Origin: an uncultured Bacteroidales bacterium
Lineage (GTDB): Bacteria; Bacteroidota; Bacteroidia; Bacteroidales; Muribaculaceae
DNA: 64,000 nucleotides
Assembly: GCA_905210435.1 (NCBI GenBank)
Contig: CAJLWO010000008.1
Span: forward strand, 7,507-71,506
Direction of reading: 5' to 3'
The notes under the pieces are model-generated. The model had not been told where the DNA came from. It was given only the letters and a program-made list of their open reading frames with translations, and did not search any database. Below, piece by piece: positions 33,957 through 41,624 of this stretch. How positions within the stretch are numbered: the stretch's first letter is position 1; each line of letters opens with the position of its first letter. The position numbers and the translations under genes were made by a program.

Positions 33957-34940
33957 TTAGTAAGCCGTGCATATATTGTCGATCCATAATGTCAGTCCGA
34001 TTGTGCCCGTGTATGCATCGCCCGAGGCGGCCGATGCCATCACTATTATGTGGGTCGGCGCAGCGTTGGCGTTGTCCCAGCCTACTTCCTTGACCGGCAC
34101 CATCTTGCCCTTGCTGTTGCGGGCGTAATAGCTCTTGTCGGCAGGTATGAGACCCATGTACGGGCGGTAGTCGGGCGATGACGTGATGTCGCCGTATAGG
34201 ATCGGAAGCCTGTAGCCGTTGACCCATCCCGAAGTGGATTTGTCGAACCGTACTCTTGCCGTGCCTACACGCCTGGCGTATATATTTCCCTTTTCGTCCT
34301 CCCACCGGCGCTGGAGATACACAAGCACTTCGGCGTTCTCATGCCCGGGAAGCTCCTTTTTCTTCCCGAATCCGCTTGAGTAGACGCGGCCGGCGTTGGC
34401 GGGGATTTCGAGGCGGTAGTCGAAACAGAGCGCTTTCGGGCGCCGGGTGAACGGTATGCCCATCTCCATCTTGCTGTAAGGGTCGGAGGTGGAGCCGATA
34501 GGTTCAATCATTTCCCCGAGAAATATCGAACCTGCCACGACCACATCTATGTTGATGATTCCGGCTGCTTTGCAACGTTCCATTATGGTGGTCAGTTTGG
34601 CGCATTTGTCCGACCCCGTGCGGGTGTCGGGCACTACGGCGCAGCTGCCTTTCGATATGCCCATCACTTTGGCATAGACGTTTGACGTGGCCCAGGGCGA
34701 GCCTCCGAGATTCTTATATGCTTTCGCGCCTTCTATGGTCTGCGCGGGCCCTATCTCATAGAGTGTCTTGGTGTGGCCGCCGATGATTTGCGACTCAGGT
34801 ATGTTGCGCGTGATCCAGCTGTTGAAATCGCCGTATCTGAATGGTTCGGTCTTTGATTGGGAGAAGCCCGGAAATGTTGCGGCATTGCACACGGCGAGCG
34901 CGGCGACGCATTTCCATATAGCTACTGTAAATTTTCCCAT
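33957..34940 (-). CDS. PCMD-domain exported protein
   Basis: This 327-residue protein has a signal peptide (to about FSQS, residue 29) and then the arrangement of the PCMD domain (putative carbohydrate metabolism domain): FNSWITRNIP near the start, a VVAGSIFLGEMI stretch, GIPFTRRPKALCFDYRLE near the middle, and a last strand TGTIGLTLWIDNICTAY. Such proteins are common at the surface of Bacteroidetes and are assumed to bind or act on glycans, without proof. It stands alone, divergent from the C10 protease. A TATATTTG box at 34988-34981 lies about 40 bp upstream. Confidence 0.72.
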   Translation of the reverse strand: MGKFTVAIWKCVAALAVCNAATFPGFSQSKTEPFRYGDFNSWITRNIPESQIIGGHTKTLYEIGPAQTIEGAKAYKNLGGSPWATSNVYAKVMGISKGSCAVVPDTRTGSDKCAKLTTIMERCKAAGIINIDVVVAGSIFLGEMIEPIGSTSDPYSKMEMGIPFTRRPKALCFDYRLEIPANAGRVYSSGFGKKKELPGHENAEVLVYLQRRWEDEKGNIYARRVGTARVRFDKSTSGWVNGYRLPILYGDITSSPDYRPYMGLIPADKSYYARNSKGKMVPVKEVGWDNANAAPTHIIVMASAASGDAYTGTIGLTLWIDNICTAY

Positions 34941-34980
34941 TATAATTGTATTTTCTGCTTCTTATCGTTAAATTCGACTG

Positions 34981-34988
34981 CAAATATA
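34981..34988 (-). promoter_or_regulatory. Probable -7 box for the PCMD gene
   Basis: TATATTTG on the minus strand, about 41 bp before the start codon. The upstream TTTG is not evident. Confidence 0.4.
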
Positions 34989-35097
34989 AGTAATTAATGA
35001 CAGTAATTATCCTTTTTTACTCCACGTAAGCCATTTCCCCTACAATTTTAGAAAATCTGACTATTTTTAAAGGGAAAACGACATCAGAAAAATGTCA

Positions 35098-35126
35098 GTG
35101 ACAATCGTGTGACAAAAAAGTGACAA
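35098..35126. promoter_or_regulatory. Three GTGACAA heptamers at exact 11-bp spacing
   Basis: GTGACAA begins at 35098, 35109 and 35120, each followed by four bases; a degenerate fourth copy (ATGAAAA) begins at 35131. On the minus strand this reads TTGTCAC three times. A 7+4 bp direct-repeat layout, one helix turn per unit, is that of PhoB/OmpR-family boxes. The array ends 28 bp before the predicted -33 box of the C10 gene. Confidence 0.6.
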
Positions 35127-35154
35127 TTAAATGAAAAAAAATTATAAATAAAAT

Positions 35155-35184
35155 TTTGGATTTGAAAATAATTGTTTACTTTTG
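35155..35184 (+). promoter_or_regulatory. Promoter for the C10 protease gene
   Basis: TTTG (35155-35158), an 18-bp spacer and TACTTTTG (35177-35184) resemble the Bacteroidales consensus. The predicted start near 35191 leaves a leader of about 270 nt. The gap 34941-35458 holds the PCMD promoter, the heptamer array, this promoter, the hairpin at 35191-35259 and otherwise AT-rich DNA with no gene. Confidence 0.55.
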
Positions 35185-35190
35185 CAGCGA

Positions 35191-35259
35191 TAAGTAACTG
35201 TTCTAAGTTATTTTGATAATGAGAATAGTTTGTATAAAATAATTTTGAACAGTTACTTA
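35191..35259. repeat. 24-bp inverted repeat in the C10 protease leader
   Basis: Arms 35191-35214 and 35236-35259 pair over 22 of 24 positions (outer 13 bp perfect: TAAGTAACTGTTC) around a 21-nt loop. The repeat begins at the predicted transcription start, so the mRNA would open with a long hairpin. Confidence 0.7.
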
Positions 35260-35458
35260 ATATTCCTAAAGTCAATAAACGTCCCCCATGCGCACAGGTT
35301 TACCGGCCATCATGGACGTATCCAAGAAACTATTTATTTATAGAGCTGATTGAAGGCTTCCGATATGGCTGAATGTCAGTATAATTCATCACTTTTACGG
35401 GTAAAAGAAAATTTTAAGTTCTATTTATATTTTTTGTAACGAAAATTAACCTAAAGTC

Positions 35459-38400
35459 ATGTTTAATCATTGCTCGAAAAAGCTAATTTTCCCGCTTCTT
35501 GCATGTGCTGCGACTATGTCCCATGCCGAAGTGGTGACAGTAGACAGTGCCAAGCAGTTAGCGGCTGAATTCTTCAGCGCCGGCAGCTTTGACCGATTGG
35601 CTTCGACAGATGCCCTTGACCTGGCATACGTTTGCGGTACGGCATCCCACCCGGTTTATTATGTGTTCAATGCCCGTGAGGGTGCGGGCTACATCATCAT
35701 CTCGGCCGACGACTGCACCACACCGGTGCTCGGTTACTCACTCGAGGGACGTTACGACGCGTCGATGATGCCTCCCGCAATGAACTGGATGATGCACGGA
35801 CTTGAAAGTGAAATCAAGGCGGCTCCGTCGCTTCAGCGGCCTGTGCCTATGGCCGAGCGCCGTAAGATGGTGCGCCGCGCGGCACAAAGCAATGAGAGAA
35901 TCCTTCTCGAAACACCGCAGTGGCGTCAGGAAGCCCCCTTCAACCGTCATATACCCGGCAATGCCCTTACCGGCTGCGTAGGCACTGCCATGGCCATGAT
36001 CATGAAGTATCACGCCTACCCCGAGCATGGTACCGGAAGCTACAACGGAGTGAATTTCGATGTCGCCTATGACTGGGACAACATGCGCATGGACGCATAC
36101 CGTTCAGGTTATTCCGATGCCGAAGCCGAGGCCGTATCCACCCTCATATACCATACAGCCTCAAGTATCGGCACCCAGTTCGGTTACTCGGGTTCGAGCG
36201 CCTACGAAGTGAAAGTGCCCGCAGCCCTTGTCAACTACTTCGGCTATGACCCCGGAGTATCATATAAAAAGCGATCGGAGACCCCAACACAGGCCGAATT
36301 CGACCGCCTGGTCGAAAACGAGATACGCCAGCACCGCCCCGTGCTCTATTGCGGTCAGGACGTTACCGCCGGCCATGCCTTCGTCGTCGACGGCTACGAC
36401 CCCCTCACGGGAATGATACATGTCAACTGGGGCTGGGGTGGCGCCGACGGCAACAACAACGGCGGATGGTATGCGAGCACCGCTCTCAACCCTACCGTAA
36501 GCCAGTCACACAGCTTCAACAACCTTACAACTATTATCTACAATATCAAACCGGGCAACGGTTCCAACTCGGCATGGTCGCCGCTGCATATCACTGCCGA
36601 CGGCCGCCAGCCCGGCATGAGCTCCGACCTCGACGGCGACCTTGTGGCAGGGAAGGAATTTACCGTTCGCGTCGGCAACATCAAGAACCTCAGCTACGAC
36701 AAATTCTCCGGAAAATTCGCCGTTGCCCTCTTTGATGCAGAAGGCACTTTCAAATGCACGCTGAGCAAGATTGACGGCATGACCCTTGCCGGCATGGCAA
36801 TCTATCCGTCAGCCTCCGTGGCCTATCTCTGCCGCCTTCCTGAAGGGACGGCTGTCGCCGACGGCGACATGATAAGGATGGCCACAAGCGCCGACAACGG
36901 GCAGACATGGCTCCCGATGGCCGGCGAGCTTGTCACCGTAAATGAAATTCCCGCCAAAGGCGCCGTTCCACAATACTTCTCCGTGAGCACTCCCGGCGCG
37001 ATTTCGGGCGCTGCCTTCACAGGCGACAGCAAGGTGATAAAGGGATGGAACTATACATTCCGAGTAGTCCCCTCCAATCCCGAGCGCGATGTCGTCACCG
37101 TCAAAGGCAACGGCTATCTGCTCACTCCCGGCGCTAACTATACCTACACTATAAATAATGTGCTTGACGACATGGAGATTGCCGTCTACGTGCAGCCTGC
37201 TTCCGAAGTGAAGGAGAAACGCAGCATCTGGGTAGGCCAGCCCGGCACTCTCGAGACTCTCATACAGGGTGCCGATGCAGGCACTATCAAGGACCTCACC
37301 CTCTTCGGCACGATTGACGCACGCGACTTCGCTTTCATGAAATCGAGCATGAAGCTCACCCGCCTCGACCTTTCGGGTGTAAGGATTGCCGCCAACGGTA
37401 CAAACCAGGCAAATGCCATACCGCGCGAGGCTTTCCGCAACCTCTGGAGCCTGAAAGAGGTGATACTCCCCTCCAGCGTCAACCGCCTGAACAACGGATG
37501 CTTCCGTCTGTGCGGCATTACAAGCATCGTAATCCCCGCAGCGGTAAATACATACGAATATAATGTGTTCAACGGTTCCTCCAATCTGAAAGATGTATGG
37601 GTGCTTAATCCTACCCCCGCATTCGTAAACTGGTGCGTGTTCTACGGAACACCCTCCGACAGGACCGTACACTGTGTCAATATGGGAGCGGCCGGAGCCT
37701 ACAAACAGAACAAATACTGGAACCAGCCCGATATTGACGCCAATGTGACATTCACATGTCCCTGGCAGGACAAGCAGGAATTCCCGACCGTCACCGACTG
37801 TGCGTTCGCCGTGATGGAGGACAAGGATGTGAAATTCACCTGCGATACCGACCCCGGACGCTATGCTCCCGGTACCAAAATCATTTTCAAGGCCGAGCAT
37901 ATAGCCGACGACGACAACCGCATGGACGTATATGCCAACTCCACCCTGCTTAAGCCCGATGCCGAAGGATACTATTCCACGACTCTCGCTGCCGGCACAA
38001 TTATCCACTTCGACCTCGTGGAGCCTGCCGCTGTAAGCGAACTTCCCTCTCCCTGGGTGCTTACCGACGCCACAGGCAGTGTCGGCCTGCTTACCGACGC
38101 CGTCAACGTGATGCCCGGTGTGCCGTTCACAATCCGTGCCAATGCTTTCGACGCCCCCTCCAAGGCTTTCTGGGCAGCAGTGCTCACCACTGCCGACGGA
38201 CGCATCAAGGAGTTCATCTCGCCTGTAAGCAACTGGTCAGCCGAGCCCGGCACTAACTTCAGGATGAATATATCATGCTGCGTCAAGGATGCTACCGTGC
38301 GTGAAGGCAATCTTATCCGTCTCGTCACCTCTATCGACAAAAAGAACTGGAAACTGGTACAAGGTGCCAACGACAATGTCATAGCGGCCCTTCCGGCTCT

Positions 38401-41400
38401 CAACAATACAACTCCGGTCTACAACTTCACTTTCCCCGAGGGAATCGAGCAGCAGGCCAATCTTTCAGGCATAGTGACAAGCGCCGTGCGCGGCCTTGAC
38501 CTTACTTTCAAGATTACGCCGAAGTCGGCCGGAAATGTCATAACAATGCTTGTCAACGGTGTGCCATACGTCAAAGAGGCTAAATCGGTCAGCTATTCGT
38601 TTGTAGCAAAGGAGAACATTGATTTTGACATCAGGGTTATCTCTCCCGACGAGATGGAAGCGGTAGTATTTGACCTTCAGCCCGGCGAACGCCTCTGGGA
38701 TCCGAACAACAATACATTGAAGGAGCAGCGACGCAACGCGCTTCGCCCCAAAGTAGTGGTTAAAGGCAACATTGACTATACCGACCTCGCCCTGTTCCGT
38801 GAAATTCAGGCATGGAATACCGTCGTATCCCTTGACCTTTCCGGCGCTGTTATCGTTGCCGACAGGTCTAATGCAAAAGGATATCCGGCCAATGTATTCC
38901 CGGCTAATGCTTTCTGCCCGGGTTCTAACACTACGGCTAATATCAAGCTGAAGGAACTCAAATTCCCCGCATCGGTTACATCGATTGGTGCAAGCGCATT
39001 GTACAAATGCGATAAAATCAAGGAACTGGAGTTGCCCGTCAACCTTGACAATTTCGTTGGCAGCGGCTGGTGGAATTATGCCGGAGGTCTGAAGAAAGAC
39101 TGCTTCCTGGGCTGCACGTCGCTTACTACCCTTTACGTTCCCTGCGTTCCGAAAAACGGCAGCATAGTACACCACATCAACACTTCGCATGGCGCTAATC
39201 AAAGTGCTGCCTGCAATAATCTCGGCCTTAATGACTGCAGTAAGGTGACCGTCGTAGTCAATCCCGATTATCTTAAGGCATATACGACCCGTCATGACGG
39301 TGCTGATTCAGACGACTGGCGCAACCTGTGGGTATACAACGGTTTCAATATCGTAGGCGAATATCCCGTATATGGTGTCAACTATCAGGTCGACCGCTGC
39401 TTCGTGTCCGACAAATCTCTTGATATTAAGCAGGTCGTCTCTTTCCTCGGCAATAATATCCCGCTGGAATCCATTGATTTCTCAGGAAAACTGTATGTGG
39501 GAGCCAAAAGTGCGGTGACGTCCAACCGTCCTGACAATGTCGATGCGTACGACGCTTCCCGTCAGGTCAAGGTATACGATAACGGCAAACTGCTCGGCGA
39601 TGACAAAATAGCCGACGACGGTTCTATTTCCATCACCTATTACAACCCCAACAAGCACGCCGACAAGAGCGGTGACCATGACATCGAGGTTGTATATCTC
39701 TATGATGTGACCTTCAAATGCGTTTCCGGGAATATTAAGATTACCCCTGATGTCCGCAACAATGAATCGCTCGGAGATGCCGCGACCGAGTTCGAATATC
39801 TGAATTACTACAATGCGGCTGCTCCGGTGCTTCAGGGCGTAAGAGAAGACTCTCAGGTCCGCTTTAAGGTTTCGGTCGAGAGTGTTGACGAGTCACGAGT
39901 CCGACCGATGGTCAAAGTCGGTGAAAGCGTCGTATCGGCCGACGATGAAGGCTACTATACAGTCGATGTGAATGATACCGACCTTACCGTCAATGTGTTT
40001 ACCGTGCCTGTCAACGGTGCCGAGCTTTCGCCGGCTGAGGTTGAGGTCATCGACCCCGAAGAAGCAGTTGATGTGACGCATATCGCACTTTCCGGCGGTA
40101 TCGCTCCCGAAAAAGTAAAAGAGATTGTCGACAAACTTCCCGCTCTCCGGGAACTTGACCTGTCTGAGCTTTCCGAAGCTCTTCCCGAAGGCGCTATGGC
40201 CGGCAAAGAGACTCTTGTCACTGTGATACTTCCCGGTGCCTCAGTTATCGAGGCAAACACATTCGAAGGATGTACCAACCTGACTAATGTGGTAGTGCCC
40301 GAGTGTGTCAACGTTATCGGTGCCAATGCATTCAAAAACTGCCGTTCGCTCAAAAATCTGAGCTTCTCGGGAATTACCGGCATAGGCGCCAATGCTTTCA
40401 ACGGCTGCGACCGCCTGACGGGCATCATTTTCACGGCCGACCGTCCCGATGCGGCTCCCGCACGTGTGCGTCGTGCCGCCGGTGCTGTCAATATCGACGG
40501 TTATGAGGACGATGCGTTTGCCGGACTCAATCCCAACTGTTTCGTATATCTCGACGAGGGAGTGACCGCACCCGATATCGCCAATGTCAACTACATACAG
40601 GTACGTCAGGATGCTTCTTCCGAGTCAGGCCGCGTATATGAGGCCTTGGGCAATATCGTAATCAGTCCCGAAAATGATTTCCAGGTAGTCAATGCCTTCA
40701 ATATCGTCGAAGGCAACACCATCTCGATGGAGATGCCGCTCAACACCACTGACAGCGGCGACAACGGCTGGAAATCGCTTGTACTTCCGTTCACGCCATC
40801 TATGGTGACCGACACTCAGGGCAATGAGATGACGCAGTATGCGCGCAAAGCTGTCAGCAACCCCAATGGCCTGTACATGACCGCATCTTTCGATGCCAAA
40901 GGCATACTCAGCCTTACCGATGACATAAAGGCGAACACTCCTTATCTTGCCGCGCTTTTCAAGAATGAAGGAAATGCTTCAGTGCGTTTTGTGGCCGGAG
41001 CGTGCGAAGTGCCGCAGACTCCCGACGAGATAAGTGCCGAGGGCGCGGAATATACCCTCGGGGCTACCTTCTCGGGTCGCGATATCGAAGCTGCCGGTAC
41101 CTACCTCCTCCGTGAGGACGGAAGTGCCTTTGACGAAGCCGTCGCTCAGATTGAACCCCTCGCTGAAAGCGATGCCGATAATGCTGCTGCCGGCGTGTCC
41201 CTGTCACCATTCACCGTATATGCCGTATCCGGCTCCGGAGTCTCCAATATTCCCGTCGATGTGGATGTATCCGAATTGAAGCCGACAGGTATAACCGCTC
41301 CCGAGCAGCCACAGCCTTTGGTGATTTCACGCGATGGCGATTCTCTCGTGATATGTTCGGACAGCGATGTCGCCGTTGACCTGTTCAATGTTGCCGGAAT

Positions 41401-41497
41401 GCATGTAAGGACATTGCAGCTTGTCAAGGGACGCAATGTGGTAGACGGCATACTTCCCGGTGTATATATCATCGGCGGCAAAAAAGTCGTGCTGTAA
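35459..41497 (+). CDS. Secreted C10 cysteine protease with duplicated leucine-rich modules and type IX sorting tail
   Basis: This 2012-residue exported protein starts with a signal peptide (to about HA, residue 23), then a Spi-like inhibitory propeptide (about 24-150) and a streptopain-type C10 domain (about 155-365) with Cys173 (TGCVGTAMAM), His306 (AGHAFVVDGYD) and the NWGWGG tryptophans. It continues as two copies of one module, each a beta-rich segment followed by BspA-like leucine-rich units (about 370-760 and 870-1310), then a third leucine-rich block (about 1530-1690). The last 60 residues (LFNVAGMHVRTLQLVKGRNVVDGILPGVYII) form a type A sorting domain for type IX export. PorU and PorV are encoded in this window. 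It ends at a 30-bp perfect hairpin. Confidence 0.9.
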   Translation: MFNHCSKKLIFPLLACAATMSHAEVVTVDSAKQLAAEFFSAGSFDRLASTDALDLAYVCGTASHPVYYVFNAREGAGYIIISADDCTTPVLGYSLEGRYDASMMPPAMNWMMHGLESEIKAAPSLQRPVPMAERRKMVRRAAQSNERILLETPQWRQEAPFNRHIPGNALTGCVGTAMAMIMKYHAYPEHGTGSYNGVNFDVAYDWDNMRMDAYRSGYSDAEAEAVSTLIYHTASSIGTQFGYSGSSAYEVKVPAALVNYFGYDPGVSYKKRSETPTQAEFDRLVENEIRQHRPVLYCGQDVTAGHAFVVDGYDPLTGMIHVNWGWGGADGNNNGGWYASTALNPTVSQSHSFNNLTTIIYNIKPGNGSNSAWSPLHITADGRQPGMSSDLDGDLVAGKEFTVRVGNIKNLSYDKFSGKFAVALFDAEGTFKCTLSKIDGMTLAGMAIYPSASVAYLCRLPEGTAVADGDMIRMATSADNGQTWLPMAGELVTVNEIPAKGAVPQYFSVSTPGAISGAAFTGDSKVIKGWNYTFRVVPSNPERDVVTVKGNGYLLTPGANYTYTINNVLDDMEIAVYVQPASEVKEKRSIWVGQPGTLETLIQGADAGTIKDLTLFGTIDARDFAFMKSSMKLTRLDLSGVRIAANGTNQANAIPREAFRNLWSLKEVILPSSVNRLNNGCFRLCGITSIVIPAAVNTYEYNVFNGSSNLKDVWVLNPTPAFVNWCVFYGTPSDRTVHCVNMGAAGAYKQNKYWNQPDIDANVTFTCPWQDKQEFPTVTDCAFAVMEDKDVKFTCDTDPGRYAPGTKIIFKAEHIADDDNRMDVYANSTLLKPDAEGYYSTTLAAGTIIHFDLVEPAAVSELPSPWVLTDATGSVGLLTDAVNVMPGVPFTIRANAFDAPSKAFWAAVLTTADGRIKEFISPVSNWSAEPGTNFRMNISCCVKDATVREGNLIRLVTSIDKKNWKLVQGANDNVIAALPALNNTTPVYNFTFPEGIEQQANLSGIVTSAVRGLDLTFKITPKSAGNVITMLVNGVPYVKEAKSVSYSFVAKENIDFDIRVISPDEMEAVVFDLQPGERLWDPNNNTLKEQRRNALRPKVVVKGNIDYTDLALFREIQAWNTVVSLDLSGAVIVADRSNAKGYPANVFPANAFCPGSNTTANIKLKELKFPASVTSIGASALYKCDKIKELELPVNLDNFVGSGWWNYAGGLKKDCFLGCTSLTTLYVPCVPKNGSIVHHINTSHGANQSAACNNLGLNDCSKVTVVVNPDYLKAYTTRHDGADSDDWRNLWVYNGFNIVGEYPVYGVNYQVDRCFVSDKSLDIKQVVSFLGNNIPLESIDFSGKLYVGAKSAVTSNRPDNVDAYDASRQVKVYDNGKLLGDDKIADDGSISITYYNPNKHADKSGDHDIEVVYLYDVTFKCVSGNIKITPDVRNNESLGDAATEFEYLNYYNAAAPVLQGVREDSQVRFKVSVESVDESRVRPMVKVGESVVSADDEGYYTVDVNDTDLTVNVFTVPVNGAELSPAEVEVIDPEEAVDVTHIALSGGIAPEKVKEIVDKLPALRELDLSELSEALPEGAMAGKETLVTVILPGASVIEANTFEGCTNLTNVVVPECVNVIGANAFKNCRSLKNLSFSGITGIGANAFNGCDRLTGIIFTADRPDAAPARVRRAAGAVNIDGYEDDAFAGLNPNCFVYLDEGVTAPDIANVNYIQVRQDASSESGRVYEALGNIVISPENDFQVVNAFNIVEGNTISMEMPLNTTDSGDNGWKSLVLPFTPSMVTDTQGNEMTQYARKAVSNPNGLYMTASFDAKGILSLTDDIKANTPYLAALFKNEGNASVRFVAGACEVPQTPDEISAEGAEYTLGATFSGRDIEAAGTYLLREDGSAFDEAVAQIEPLAESDADNAAAGVSLSPFTVYAVSGSGVSNIPVDVDVSELKPTGITAPEQPQPLVISRDGDSLVICSDSDVAVDLFNVAGMHVRTLQLVKGRNVVDGILPGVYIIGGKKVVL

Positions 41498-41504
41498 CTC
41501 TTCG

Positions 41505-41569
41505 CCGGTCAATACAAAAATAAAGCGGACGTACCGATTGTACGTCCGCTTTATTTTTGTATTGACCGG
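41505..41569. terminator. Bidirectional terminator, perfect 30-bp stem
   Basis: Arms 41505-41534 and 41540-41569 are perfectly complementary over 30 bp with a 5-nt CGATT loop. The stem contains TACAAAAATAAA / TTTATTTTTGTA, which supplies the T-run on both strands. It separates the convergent C10 and M13 peptidase genes. Confidence 0.92.
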
Positions 41570-41624
41570 AATTATATTCCGTGGTATGTGGCCATTTCAG
41601 TCAGTCCTGATTTGTTGAACCGTA

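Noticed and set aside
35191..35259. Invertible promoter segment for phase variation of the C10 protease
   Set aside because: The inverted repeats enclose only 21 nt between their inner ends and do not contain a promoter, and no invertase gene is in the window.
35265..35459. The 10-mer CCTAAAGTCA repeated at 35265 and 35450 in the C10 leader
   Set aside because: Two copies 185 bp apart with no further support are not enough to propose a site.
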